Origin: Lachnospiraceae bacterium
Lineage (GTDB): Bacteria; Bacillota_A; Clostridia; Lachnospirales; Lachnospiraceae
Assembly (NCBI GenBank): GCA_016287765.1
Contig: JAEEWS010000011.1
Location: forward strand, 1 to 64,000
Length of the DNA stretch: 64,000 nucleotides
Direction: 5' to 3'
Positions 50,103-58,780 of the stretch are shown here, one piece after another. The notes under the pieces were generated by a model that was given only the letters and a program-made list of their open reading frames with translations, ran no database searches and was not told the origin of the DNA. The translations under genes were made by a program, and so were the position numbers. Positions within the stretch are counted from its first letter, which is position 1. Each line of letters starts with the position of its first letter.

Positions 50103-52820
50103 TTATGCCTTCTTCAATCCGCTCTTCGCACGGCGATAGGGCTGTTTGAAATTGTGAACGTCGTCTGCTTCAATAAAGTCCGCTGCCTTGGGCATTACCG
50201 GCTCTTCAAAGTTATTCTTTCCATAGTAAGCATTAAGGTACATCTGCTTGATCTCACTCATAAGAGGATATCTGGGGTTAGCACCTGTGCACTGATCATC
50301 GAAAGCCTGTTCAACCATCGCATCAAGACGATCCAGGAAATCCTTCTCATCCGGTACGTAATCTCTGATGGTGGGCTTGATGCCTACTCTTGCCTTAAGA
50401 TCGTTTACCGCCTTGATGAGGTTCTCCAGCTTTTCGGAATCTGTATTTCCGCCAAGGCCCAGAGCATCTGCCACTTCTGCATATCTTGCCAGTGTGTGGG
50501 GATGATCATACTGTGAGAAGGTACCCATCTTAACAGGTGCTTCAGCCGCATTGAAACGGAGAACCTGTTCAAGCATGAGAGCATTTGCCACACCGTGAGC
50601 TACATGGTGGAAAGCACCGAGCTTGTGAGCCATTGAATGGCATACACCCAGGAAAGCATTTGCAAATGCCATACCTGCCATTGTTGCCGCATTGGCCATC
50701 TTTTCACGTGCTTCCACGTCTGTCTGTCCGTTATCGTAAGCACGGGGAAGATACTTGAAGATCTCCTGCAGTGCCTGTTTTGCAAGTCCGTCTGTATAAT
50801 CGGTAGCCATAACCGAAGCATAGGCTTCAAGCGCATGGGATACAGCATCGATACCCGAAGCTGCGGTAAGTCCCTTGGGAGCGCTCATATGGAAATCGGT
50901 ATCGATGATCGCCATATTGGGAAGGAGCTGATAATCTGCAAGAGGATACTTGATACCGCTTTCCTGATCTGTGATAACTGCAAAAGGTGTAACCTCGGAT
51001 CCTGTTCCGGCTGATGTGGGGATGGCTACGAAGTAGGCCTTTTCTCCCATCTTGGGGAAGGTATAAACTCTCTTACGGATATCAATGAATCTCATTGCCA
51101 TATCCATGAAATCTGCTTCGGGATGCTCATAGAGTACCCACATGATCTTACCTGCGTCCATTGCGGAACCGCCGCCGAGAGCGATGATGGTATCGGGCTT
51201 AAAGGAACGCATAAGCTCTGCACCTGCCTGTGCACATGCAAGAGTCGGATCGGGAGCAACATCAAAGAAGGTCTCATGAACGATACCCATTTCGTCCAGT
51301 TTTTCCTCGATGGGCTTTGTATAGCCATTGTTGTAAAGGAAACTGTCTGTTACGATGAAGGCACGCTTCTTGCCCATTACTGTTCTGAGTTCGTCAAGAG
51401 CAACAGGCAGACATCCCTTCTTCATATATACCTTTTCGGGAGCACGGAACCAAAGCATGTTTTCTCTCCTTTCAGCCACTGTCTTAATATTTAAAAGATG
51501 CTTTACACCTACATTTTCCGAAACGCTGTTTCCGCCCCAGGAGCCGCAGCCCAAAGTAAGGGAAGGAGCAAGCTTAAAGTTGTAGAGATCGCCTATGCCT
51601 CCATGAGAGGAAGGTGTGTTGACAAGCACACGGCAGGTCTTCATACGGCTCTGGAACTCATCCAGCTTAGCCTGCTCGGTCTGAACGTTTAAGTAAATGG
51701 ATGATGTGTGACCGAAACCGCCGTCTGCAATGAGATGTTCAGCCTTTGCAAAAGCATCCTGAATATCTTCGGCTTTATACATGGCAAGAACGGGTGAAAG
51801 CTTCTCGTGAGCAAATTCTTCGCTGATGTCTACGCTCTCAACTTCGCCGATAAGCACCTTTGTTCCCGCAGGAACGGTAACACCTGCGATCTCAGCGATC
51901 TTTGCGGCTCTCTGTCCTACGATCTTTGCATTCAATGCGCCGTTTATCAAAATAGCCTTACGTACTTTTTCTGTTTCTTCCGGATCAAGGAAGTAGCAGC
52001 CTCTGTCTGCAAACTCCTTCTTAACGGCAGCATATACGTTCTTGTGAACGATGACAGACTGCTCGGAAGCGCAGATCATACCGTTATCAAAGGTCTTGGA
52101 GTGGATGATGGAGTTAACCGCAAGAATGATATCTGCGGACTCATCGATGATAGCGGGAGTGTTTCCTGCACCGACACCAAGAGCGGGCTTTCCGGATGAG
52201 TAAGCTGCCTTTACCATTCCGGGACCACCGGTGGCAAGAATGATATCAGCCTCTTTCATAAGAAGGTTTGTCATATCCAGTGAAGGAACATCGATCCAGC
52301 TGATGATGCCTTCGGGAGCTCCTGCCTTTACCGCAGCTTCCAGCACGAGTTTTGCCGCTGCGATGGTGCATGCCTTAGCTCTGGGATGAGGGCTTATGAT
52401 AATGGCATTTCTTGTCTTAAGTGCGATAAGTGTTTTAAAGATCGCAGTGGATGTGGGGTTGGTGGTGGGAATAACTGCCGCGATGACACCGATGGGCTCC
52501 GCGATCTTCTTCATTCCGTAGGCCTTATCCTCTTCCACAACTCCGCAGGTCTTTGTATCCTTGTAAGCATTGTAAATGTACTCTGCTGCATAGTTGTTCT
52601 TGATGACTTTATCTTCAACGATACCCATGCCTGTCTCTTCAACAGCCATCTTTGCAAGAGGGATCCTCGCTTGGTTTGCTGCTATCGCAGCTGCCTTAAA
52701 GATTTCGTCTACCTGTTTCTGGGTGTAGGCAGAAAAGATCTTCTGTGCCGCTTTTACTTCGGCGATGGTTTTTTCCAGTGTTTCAACACTGTCAACTATT
52801 GTTCTTTCCTTGTTTTCCAT
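50103..52820 (-). CDS. adhE: Bifunctional acetaldehyde-CoA/alcohol dehydrogenase
   Basis: The 905-residue fusion has an N-terminal CoA-acylating aldehyde dehydrogenase (IAAVIPTTNPTSTAIFKTLI, catalytic Cys in DNGMICASEQSVIV). The C-terminal iron-dependent alcohol dehydrogenase has LGGGSAMDAGKIMW, MAHKLGAFHHVAHGVANAL with the iron-binding histidines. It reduces acetyl-CoA to ethanol with two NADH, disposing of reducing equivalents alongside H2. A strong GGAGG precedes the ATG. Such enzymes form filaments called spirosomes. Confidence 0.96.
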   Translation of the reverse strand: MENKERTIVDSVETLEKTIAEVKAAQKIFSAYTQKQVDEIFKAAAIAANQARIPLAKMAVEETGMGIVEDKVIKNNYAAEYIYNAYKDTKTCGVVEEDKAYGMKKIAEPIGVIAAVIPTTNPTSTAIFKTLIALKTRNAIIISPHPRAKACTIAAAKLVLEAAVKAGAPEGIISWIDVPSLDMTNLLMKEADIILATGGPGMVKAAYSSGKPALGVGAGNTPAIIDESADIILAVNSIIHSKTFDNGMICASEQSVIVHKNVYAAVKKEFADRGCYFLDPEETEKVRKAILINGALNAKIVGQRAAKIAEIAGVTVPAGTKVLIGEVESVDISEEFAHEKLSPVLAMYKAEDIQDAFAKAEHLIADGGFGHTSSIYLNVQTEQAKLDEFQSRMKTCRVLVNTPSSHGGIGDLYNFKLAPSLTLGCGSWGGNSVSENVGVKHLLNIKTVAERRENMLWFRAPEKVYMKKGCLPVALDELRTVMGKKRAFIVTDSFLYNNGYTKPIEEKLDEMGIVHETFFDVAPDPTLACAQAGAELMRSFKPDTIIALGGGSAMDAGKIMWVLYEHPEADFMDMAMRFIDIRKRVYTFPKMGEKAYFVAIPTSAGTGSEVTPFAVITDQESGIKYPLADYQLLPNMAIIDTDFHMSAPKGLTAASGIDAVSHALEAYASVMATDYTDGLAKQALQEIFKYLPRAYDNGQTDVEAREKMANAATMAGMAFANAFLGVCHSMAHKLGAFHHVAHGVANALMLEQVLRFNAAEAPVKMGTFSQYDHPHTLARYAEVADALGLGGNTDSEKLENLIKAVNDLKARVGIKPTIRDYVPDEKDFLDRLDAMVEQAFDDQCTGANPRYPLMSEIKQMYLNAYYGKNNFEEPVMPKAADFIEADDVHNFKQPYRRAKSGLKKA

Positions 52821-52960
52821 AGATACCTCCTATTGTCGGTTATGATCCAGAGATGTTTTTCTTTCTGCCAACAATATAGCATCCAAAACTTTGTTAAAAA
52901 ATTATCAATTTCACATACCTATTATATTAAATTTGATATATCCTTCTCCGAATTCCCTGA

Positions 52961-53031
52961 TTTTGAGCCTTTGGGGACGGGGTTAGGGGTTCATTTTTTG
53001 AACCCCTAACCCCGTCCCCAAAGGGTCAAAA
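52961..53031. repeat. Long palindrome, 26-bp perfect arms, extended to 32 bp
   Basis: Arms at 52968-52993 and 52999-53024 (CCTTTGGGGACGG..., ...CCGTCCCCAAAGG) pair perfectly around five T. After one mismatch they extend six more pairs (TTTTGA/TCAAAA). It lies between adhE and the LysR gene, and a T/A-rich run follows. It resembles the dispersed GGGGACGG palindromes of Clostridia and may also end transcription. The remaining 52821-52960 and 53032-53126 show no gene. Confidence 0.85.
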
Positions 53032-53126
53032 AAAGCCGGACAGATTTTTTCTGTGTCGGCTCCTAATTTAGTGATGTTAAAGCTGTTACCTTCCGCCCTT
53101 TCGGGGTATATCATTTTATATCATTC

Positions 53127-54050
53127 TCAGTCGAAGTTCTCTCTCTTCACCCTGCAAAGTTCTGTGATAAATGCCTTGTCCAGATCAGTCAGTTTGTAGT
53201 CTTTTTTATATATGAGTACATCCTTGTATATCTTTTTATTTTCATAACACTCTCTTTGAATAAGACCGTATCTGTTAAGAAGCTTTTGAGGGATAAGGGA
53301 TACCCACATGAAGGTTTCATGGTTCTCATCCAGAAGTTCAAACTGACTTGCCCTTTCAAAGACATATATCCTCTTGTCCATATCCGGCAATTCTTCCTTT
53401 TTAACTTCGGATAAAGCCAAGGACGGAACATAGGGATCTGCATGGGCGATCTCAATATGATCTCTCAGATCCGCAAAACTGATCTCGGAGAGCTTTGCCA
53501 GTGGTGATTGTTTACTCATCACCAGGTCATATTTAAACTTGGTTATGAGCTCATAGGTCAACCCTTTACTTTCAAGCATTTCCTTATAATACTTGTCAAA
53601 CTGCTCTGCATATCTGATTATTCCCATCTGGTAGTTCTGTTCAAGAACATTCTTTATGGCGCGCAAGGCATTGGTCTCTTTATAAAAGATCTCAAATTCC
53701 CTTTCGTTTAAAAGATTGTTTGAAAATGATGCAAAGGCTTCCGCTATATAACTGGCTCTGGGAACGGACACGGAAAACTTCTTCTTGTCCTCATAGCCTT
53801 TTTTAAACATATTTTCGGCTATATCCACCTGCTTTAAGATGCTCCTGGCATATTTCAGGAATTCTTCTCCTTCCAGAGTAACCTTCATGCCCTTGGGAGA
53901 CCTTTCGAAGATACTTACTCCCAGGGATGATTCCAATTCCTTAATGGAACGGCTTAAGTTGGGCTGATCCATATAGAGTTTTTCCGCTGCCTTATTTATT
54001 GACCCGCAGGCTGCTACTTCAATAGCATATTTTAAATAAAGTAAGTTCAT
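53127..54050 (-). CDS. LysR-family transcriptional regulator
   Basis: Residues 1-60 form the LysR winged helix (LLYLKYAIEVAACGSINKAA, EKLYMDQPNLSRSIKELESS, FERSPKGMKVTLEGEEFL). The remaining ~240 residues are the effector domain, more divergent than usual. It is transcribed toward adhE but is separated by a strong palindrome/terminator, so it need not control it. The inducer is unknown. Confidence 0.92.
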   Translation of the reverse strand: MNLLYLKYAIEVAACGSINKAAEKLYMDQPNLSRSIKELESSLGVSIFERSPKGMKVTLEGEEFLKYARSILKQVDIAENMFKKGYEDKKKFSVSVPRASYIAEAFASFSNNLLNEREFEIFYKETNALRAIKNVLEQNYQMGIIRYAEQFDKYYKEMLESKGLTYELITKFKYDLVMSKQSPLAKLSEISFADLRDHIEIAHADPYVPSLALSEVKKEELPDMDKRIYVFERASQFELLDENHETFMWVSLIPQKLLNRYGLIQRECYENKKIYKDVLIYKKDYKLTDLDKAFITELCRVKRENFD

Positions 54051-54085
54051 AGGTTAACCTCGAAAATTACCCCAAAAAAGAGGAG

Positions 54086-54124
54086 AAGCCCATCAGAATG
54101 GGGAGGGAAATAACTGATGGGCTT
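54086..54124 (-). terminator. Hairpin AAGCCCATCAG/CTGATGGGCTT upstream of the LysR gene
   Basis: Eleven-base perfect arms enclose 17 bases; on the minus strand CTCCTCTTTTTT follows. It may be a second terminator for the gene at 54274 or shield the LysR gene. Confidence 0.6.
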
Positions 54125-54223
54125 GATTTATGAAAAAAATCTTGTAAGCTATTTAATTGTGTTGTTCTTTCAACGATGGCAATTATAAACCTCTATTTTT
54201 AAGATTGCGTGTAAAAAAAGTGA

Positions 54224-54251
54224 ACAATCTGTTAACATTTTAACAGATTGT
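54224..54251 (-). terminator. Terminator of the small membrane protein gene
   Basis: ACAATCTGTTAA and TTAACAGATTGT are perfect 12-base arms around four bases; CACTTTTTTT follows on the minus strand. Confidence 0.85.
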
Positions 54252-54273
54252 CCGGAGATAAAGAAATAACGGT

Positions 54274-54573
54274 TTACTTAAATAATCTTTTGTTTGTGAT
54301 GATGATCAAAGCACTCAGAGGGATAGTGAAAAGTGCCACAGCGAAATCTCCTTCGTTGGCAGCAAGACCGATCACTGATGCTGCAAGAAGAGCTGCTCCT
54401 GCTGCTTTCTGAACAAGAAGATATCCTAACTTACTGAGCTTAACCTGCTTTGATGCTTCAGGTTTATATTCTCTGATATTGGAGATACGATGATTTCTCT
54501 CCTTGATCTCTTTAAGTGCTGCATTGTATCCTGCGATATAGGCTTCATCGTATAAGCTCACTGTCTGTGTCAT
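54274..54573 (-). CDS. Small hypothetical membrane protein
   Basis: The 99 residues have a charged N-terminal half (YIAGYNAALKEIKERNHRIS, NIREYKPEASKQVKL) and two hydrophobic helices (AAGAALLAASVIGLAA, FAVALFTIPLSALIIIT) that form a hairpin, ending in NKRLFK. A GGAGATAA site precedes the ATG and a good terminator follows, so it is an expressed monocistronic gene. No family is recognised. Confidence 0.65.
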   Translation of the reverse strand: MTQTVSLYDEAYIAGYNAALKEIKERNHRISNIREYKPEASKQVKLSKLGYLLVQKAAGAALLAASVIGLAANEGDFAVALFTIPLSALIIITNKRLFK

Positions 54574-54720
54574 AATTTATCTCCTTATCTAAAACCAAAT
54601 GATCTTTGAACTCCTTGTTACCCTCTTGGGAATCTGACTGTCCGGAAGTTCATTTACCGCTTTTCTTTACGCGATCATAATAACACCATGTCATGGGGAA
54701 ATTTCTCCGCATCCCGTCCG

Positions 54721-55566
54721 TCAGTTCAAAACTTTTCCGAATATTGCCAGCTCATCATCTTCCCTGATATTTATCGGCTTATAGTCCGGATTTAATGATA
54801 TCAGGCTCACTCCTTCGGGACTTTTTTGAAGTTTTTTGCAATATGCATTTCCGTTAAGGAAAAAGATACCGATCTCTCCGTTTTCCAGACTCTCACATCT
54901 CTTGATCCAAACCGTCTGTCCGTTACTGTAACGGGGCTCCATACTGTTGCCTTTGATCCTGATACCGAAGTCGGCAGCCATGGAAACTTCATCTCCCACC
55001 TCAACCTCGGTGTAATCCTCTCCGTCAAGGAACTCACCTGTTCCTGCGGATGCGGGCAGGTTATAAAGTTTAAGGATCCTGGTGGGTCTTTTGATCTCGG
55101 AAACAGGAACGATATTCTTTTCTGTCTTGGCAGATCTGCGGATTTCACTGATCTTGACCGTCCTGTCAGCTCTTTTGACCTCGTCGATCTTATCCGTCTT
55201 CCCGGATCTATTGAACTTGCCCGAATTCTTTTCTGTATCTTCCCTTTTCTCTCTGAATTCCTCCGAAAGAAGCAAAAGTGAAATATACTCGGACGCTTTT
55301 TTCCTGCCTTCTTCATTCAATCCCGCAAAAGCCTCGATACCCACGATGTCTTCATTTTCAAATTCACCGTAAATATTTTTTATATCAAGAACCTTACATA
55401 TGGCCAGAAACTGTAATGCATTGGGAATGCTCACATCCTTTTCCCAGGAACTTACGGAAGCCACCGAAGGGTTAAACCCGAAGGCCTTAAGTCTTTCGGC
55501 CAGTTCACCCTGAGAAAGCCCTGCAGCTTTTCTGTTCTTTGCAATTGTGGCTCCGATCTTCTCCAT
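54721..55566 (-). CDS. XRE-S24 self-cleaving repressor (phage-type/LexA-like)
   Basis: From the ATG at 55566 (AGAGGAT upstream) the protein has 281 residues. An XRE domain (IAKNRKAAGLSQGELAERLK, FNPSVASVSSWEKDVSIPNA) is followed by a basic linker of about 80 residues with repeated K-I-x-E-I/V-K-R motifs. The C-terminal S24 peptidase domain has the nucleophile Ser in IKGNSMEPRYSNGQ and the general base Lys in NAYCKKLQ. The cleavage dipeptide is probably near PASAGTGEFL (Ala-Gly). RecA-triggered or other self-cleavage would release DNA. Its own promoter carries two operators. Confidence 0.88.
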   Translation of the reverse strand: MEKIGATIAKNRKAAGLSQGELAERLKAFGFNPSVASVSSWEKDVSIPNALQFLAICKVLDIKNIYGEFENEDIVGIEAFAGLNEEGRKKASEYISLLLLSEEFREKREDTEKNSGKFNRSGKTDKIDEVKRADRTVKISEIRRSAKTEKNIVPVSEIKRPTRILKLYNLPASAGTGEFLDGEDYTEVEVGDEVSMAADFGIRIKGNSMEPRYSNGQTVWIKRCESLENGEIGIFFLNGNAYCKKLQKSPEGVSLISLNPDYKPINIREDDELAIFGKVLN

Positions 55567-55594
55567 AGCATCCTCTCTGCTCTTTATATCTTGC

Positions 55595-55645
55595 ATTATA
55601 TCAATTTTAAATTGAATGTCAAGCATTTTTTCAATTTAAAATTGA
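55595..55645 (-). promoter_or_regulatory. Promoter and double operator of the XRE-S24 repressor
   Basis: On the minus strand TTGACA (55617-55622) and TATAAT (55595-55600) are 16 bases apart. The spacer is almost filled by the dyad TCAATTTTAAATTGA (55601-55615). A second copy TCAATTTAAAATTGA (55631-55645) lies exactly 30 bp upstream. On the plus strand TATGAT at 55650-55655 just past the second copy could be a divergent -10 box. Confidence 0.75.
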
Positions 55646-55662
55646 ATTTTATGATCTTCTTA

Positions 55663-55821
55663 GTTACAATTCACAGATATGCAAGCAGTCAAAACTCCGA
55701 AAGCTTGCTTTCAAAGAGTTTTAGCTGCTTGTATATTCTGCGTAGCGGTAACGCCCCCGCCCTCATGAGCAAGTAGCAAAGCGGATTGCGAATGCATGGC
55801 TGTGGGCTTGTGAACTGTAAC
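55663..55821 (+). ncRNA. Candidate structured RNA between the S24 repressor and cspA
   Basis: GTTACA-A-TTCAC (55663-55674) pairs with GTGAA-C-TGTAAC (55810-55821), closing a domain of about 160 bases. Inside, 55677-55697 and 55716-55736 form a stem of about 20 pairs with two bulges, topped by GAAAG/CTTTC. The 3' half has smaller stems (GCGT/ACGC, GCCC/GGGC). No protein frame has a ribosome-binding site. A possible -10 (TATGAT, 55650) places the start at the first paired base, and a U-rich stretch (CTTCTTTAAGTTTTTTTAT) follows. It precedes cspA but has a separate promoter after it. It matches no RNA family I can name; a dispersed palindromic repeat is the alternative. Confidence 0.45.
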
Positions 55822-55860
55822 ATAATCTTCTTTAAGTTTTTTTATACAATTAAAAATAGT

Positions 55861-55889
55861 TTGACATTTTAAAGCTGAAATGCTATTAT
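55861..55889 (+). promoter_or_regulatory. cspA promoter
   Basis: TTGACA and TATTAT are 17 bases apart; the start would be near 55896, giving a leader of about 57 bases that ends in TTGGAGGA. Confidence 0.8.
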
Positions 55890-55952
55890 TACAGACTGTA
55901 GGGCAATTGTGTCCCACATAGATTTATTTATATTTTTTGGAGGATTTCAGAA

Positions 55953-56153
55953 ATGCATAAGGGTACTGTTAAGTGGTTTAACAACCAAAAGGGCTATGGC
56001 TTCATCTGTGACGAAGAGGGCAAGGACGTTTTCGTTCATTACTCAGGTCTCAACATGGAAGGCTTCAAGTCTCTTGAAGAGGGCCAGGCTGTTATGTTCG
56101 ATGTAACTGAAGGTGCTAAGGGACCTCAGGCAACAAACGTTACAAAGTGCTAA
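55953..56153 (+). CDS. cspA: Cold-shock protein, CspA family
   Basis: The 66 residues have the RNA-binding motifs KGYGFI (RNP1) and DVFVHY (RNP2) in the five-strand cold-shock domain. The leader is much shorter than the long thermosensor leader of enterobacterial cspA. TTGGAGGA precedes the ATG. As an RNA chaperone it may act with the structured element immediately upstream, although nothing in the sequence proves this. Confidence 0.95.
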   Translation: MHKGTVKWFNNQKGYGFICDEEGKDVFVHYSGLNMEGFKSLEEGQAVMFDVTEGAKGPQATNVTKC

Positions 56154-56240
56154 TCAATTAAGCTTTTCAATGTACCTTTTTCAATATAAACGATATTTAT
56201 ATAGGAAACAGTTATATTGTGAACTAAGTTTGAGGAGACA

Positions 56241-56269
56241 AAAAAAGGAACGCAAACGCGTTCCTTTTT
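56241..56269 (+). terminator. Bidirectional terminator between cspA and mgsA
   Basis: AAAAAGGAACGC and GCGTTCCTTTTT pair around AAAC-like bases, with A and T runs. Confidence 0.88.
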
Positions 56270-56301
56270 CTGTTGCCAAAATATATACCTTAAATAAATG
56301 A

Positions 56302-56772
56302 TCAAAGTGTGGCTGCCCTGTCTCTCACCAGCTTGTCGAAGTTGATGATCTTATGCTCATACTCCTTATTCATAAACTCGGAATGAAGCATGAAATCCGC
56401 AGTGGCCTTGGTGTTTGCAATGGGAATATCGTAAACCGCAGCTATCCTTAAAAGAGCTTTTACATCAGGATCATGAGGCTGAGCGGTAAAGGGGTCGGAA
56501 AGGAAGATAACGAAATCCACTTTACCCTCTACGATCTTGGCGCCGATCTGCTGGTCTCCTCCCAGAGGGCCGGAATTATAGGCACGTACGGGAAGTCCCG
56601 TCTTGTCGGTGATCATTCTTGCGGTGGTACCTGTTCCGCAAAGGAAATGGTGCTTTAAGATGTCCTTGTTTTCATTGCACCACTCAATAAGCTTCTGCTT
56701 CATGCCATCATGAGCGATAAGCGCAATGTTCTTCTGTCTTCCGATGGTCATTGTGATAAATTCATTATCCAT
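56302..56772 (-). CDS. mgsA: Methylglyoxal synthase
   Basis: The 156 residues have the MGS fold marks: IALIAHDGMKQKLIEWC, CGTGTTARMI (phosphate binding), SGPLGGDQQIGAKI with the catalytic Asp, and FLSDPFTAQPHDPDVKALLR. It converts dihydroxyacetone phosphate to methylglyoxal and relieves phosphate-limited glycolysis. GGGG upstream of the ATG at 56772 supports that start. It diverges from aspS. Confidence 0.93.
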   Translation of the reverse strand: MDNEFITMTIGRQKNIALIAHDGMKQKLIEWCNENKDILKHHFLCGTGTTARMITDKTGLPVRAYNSGPLGGDQQIGAKIVEGKVDFVIFLSDPFTAQPHDPDVKALLRIAAVYDIPIANTKATADFMLHSEFMNKEYEHKIINFDKLVRDRAATL

Positions 56773-56943
56773 AGAATTACCCCACAAAATATATTTTTCA
56801 TAATGCAGTGAATGATCTCACTTTCGCCCATTATAACCGTTTTTTTCGGTGCTGACAAGTATCCCAACTTTGATATTGCATTTATGTGTTCATCCGTGCT
56901 AAAATACGAGTTTAGAGTACAGAATATGAAAGGAAAAATTATC

Positions 56944-58704
56944 ATGACTCAGTCAAGAACCCACAACTGCAACGAACTCCGTCTTGCAAATGCCGGCGAA
57001 AAGGTCACACTGGTCGGATGGTTCGAAAACATCCGTAAAGTCAGCAAAAATCTTGGCTTCGTTATCTTACGCGATTTCTACGGCACAACCCAGCTCGTGA
57101 TCGAAACCGAAGAGATGATGGCGATAATCGACAGCCTCAACAAAGAGACTACCATTTCTGCCACAGGTATCGTAAGAGAACGTTCCTCCAAGAACAAGGA
57201 CCTGCCCACAGGCGAGATCGAAGTCGTTCCCGAGAAGATCGAAATCCTCGGCAAGTGCAGATACAACGCGCTTCCTTTTGAAATAACAAAGTCAACCGAA
57301 GCAGACGAAAACACCCGTCTTAAATATCGTTACCTTGACCTCAGAAATCCCGAGGTTAAGAAGAATATCGTGATCAGAAGCCAGATCGTGTCAGAGCTCA
57401 GAAATGCTATGACCGCTCACGGTTTCCTGGAGATCACCACTCCCATCCTCACTGCTTCTTCTCCCGAAGGTGCAAGAGATTATCTTGTTCCCGCAAGAAA
57501 TCATCCCGGAAAGTTTTATGCACTTCCCCAGGCACCTCAGCAGTTTAAGCAGCTTCTTATGACAGCAGGCTTTGATAAGTACTTTCAGATCGCTCCCTGC
57601 TTCCGTGATGAGGATGCCCGTGCAGACAGAAGCCCGGGAGAATTCTATCAGATGGATATGGAAATGGCTTTCGCTTCACAGGAAGACATTTTCGCAGTTA
57701 TAGAGGACGTGCTTCCTCCCATCTTTGCCAAGTACGGTGTTTACAAGACAGCCTCCAAGGCTCCCTTCGTACGCATCCCCTACCGTGAAGCCATGGACAG
57801 GTACGGTTCCGACAAGCCCGACTTAAGAATAGACCTGATCCTTCAGGATGCCACAAACGTAATGGCTGACTGCGGATTTGAGCCTTTTAAGGATAAGGTT
57901 GTAAAGGCTGTTGTTGTTGACAGACTGAACGCTACCCGTAAGCAGATCGATGCCATGATCGCAGATGTAGAAGTTACCACCGCACAGAAGACCTATTGGT
58001 TCCGTGTGGATGAGAACGGCGAGTTTGTAGGCGGTATCTCCAAATTCCTTGCAGACAGAAAGCAGGCTGTCATCGAAGCTCTCGGCCTTAAGAACGGTGA
58101 CTTCGTAGGTCTTGCGGCAGGAGATCTTCTCACCGCGCAGAAGACCGCAGGCGTATTCAGAAAGCTTCTGGGTGCTGCCGCAGAAGGCCACATGGACAAG
58201 GAAAAGTATGAATTCTGCTGGATCGTAGACTTCCCTATGTACGAGATCGGTGAAGAATCCGGCGAACTTGAGTTCTGCCACAATCCTTTCTCAATGCCCA
58301 AGGGCGGTATGGAAGCTCTTAAGACTCAGAACCCTCTTGACATCCTGGCTTATCAATATGACCTGGTCGTTAACGGCGTAGAGCTCTCTTCCGGAGCTAT
58401 CCGAAACCACGATCCCGAGATCATGATCGAAGCCTTCAAGCTGGTCCGTCTCGGTGAGGAAGATGTTAAGGCCAAGTTCCCCGCCATGTACAACGCATTC
58501 TGCTACGGTGCTCCGCCTCACGGTGGTATCGCTCCCGGCGTAGACCGTATGGTAATGCTGATCCTCGGCAAGGATGCCATCCGCGATGTTATCGCTTTCC
58601 CTATGAACAAGAATGCTCAGGACCTTATGATGGGTGCTCCCGCAGAGGTTACTCCCAAGCAGCTTGAGGAAGACCACATCGCCATCGTTATGCCCGAGAA
58701 ATAG
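56944..58704 (+). CDS. aspS: Aspartyl-tRNA synthetase
   Basis: The 586-residue protein begins with an OB-fold (EKVTLVGWFENIRKVSKNLG). Class II motif 2 (CFRDEDARADRSPGEFYQMD), the bacterial GAD insertion and motif 3 (YGAPPHGGIAPGVDRMVML) identify a bacterial-type AspRS. AAAGGAAA precedes the ATG at 56944; the frame is open to 56812 but the family begins here. Neither a T-box nor a long leader is present, unlike many Firmicute synthetase genes. A strong terminator follows. Confidence 0.96.
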   Translation: MTQSRTHNCNELRLANAGEKVTLVGWFENIRKVSKNLGFVILRDFYGTTQLVIETEEMMAIIDSLNKETTISATGIVRERSSKNKDLPTGEIEVVPEKIEILGKCRYNALPFEITKSTEADENTRLKYRYLDLRNPEVKKNIVIRSQIVSELRNAMTAHGFLEITTPILTASSPEGARDYLVPARNHPGKFYALPQAPQQFKQLLMTAGFDKYFQIAPCFRDEDARADRSPGEFYQMDMEMAFASQEDIFAVIEDVLPPIFAKYGVYKTASKAPFVRIPYREAMDRYGSDKPDLRIDLILQDATNVMADCGFEPFKDKVVKAVVVDRLNATRKQIDAMIADVEVTTAQKTYWFRVDENGEFVGGISKFLADRKQAVIEALGLKNGDFVGLAAGDLLTAQKTAGVFRKLLGAAAEGHMDKEKYEFCWIVDFPMYEIGEESGELEFCHNPFSMPKGGMEALKTQNPLDILAYQYDLVVNGVELSSGAIRNHDPEIMIEAFKLVRLGEEDVKAKFPAMYNAFCYGAPPHGGIAPGVDRMVMLILGKDAIRDVIAFPMNKNAQDLMMGAPAEVTPKQLEEDHIAIVMPEK

Positions 58705-58714
58705 ACACAATAAT

Positions 58715-58779
58715 AAAAGAGTCGCATGTGACAGCTCCCGTCAAACAGACAGTGACCTATCAACAGCGACTCTTTTTTT
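58715..58779 (+). terminator. Terminator of aspS
   Basis: AAAAGAGTCGC and GCGACTCTTTT pair around 40 bases, followed by T residues; A residues on the left let it serve the convergent HD-GYP gene. Confidence 0.8.
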
Positions 58780-58780
58780 C

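Noticed and set aside
54721..55566. Genuine LexA
   Set aside because: The N-terminus is an XRE domain rather than the LexA winged helix, and the long basic linker is atypical.
55663..55821. c-di-GMP or cobalamin riboswitch controlling cspA
   Set aside because: Conserved cores of those families are not visible, and a separate strong promoter lies between the element and cspA.
56788..56943. T-box or other riboswitch ahead of aspS
   Set aside because: The gap to mgsA is about 170 bases, has no T-box sequence or terminator hairpin, and a promoter-like TAAAAT box lies close to the start.
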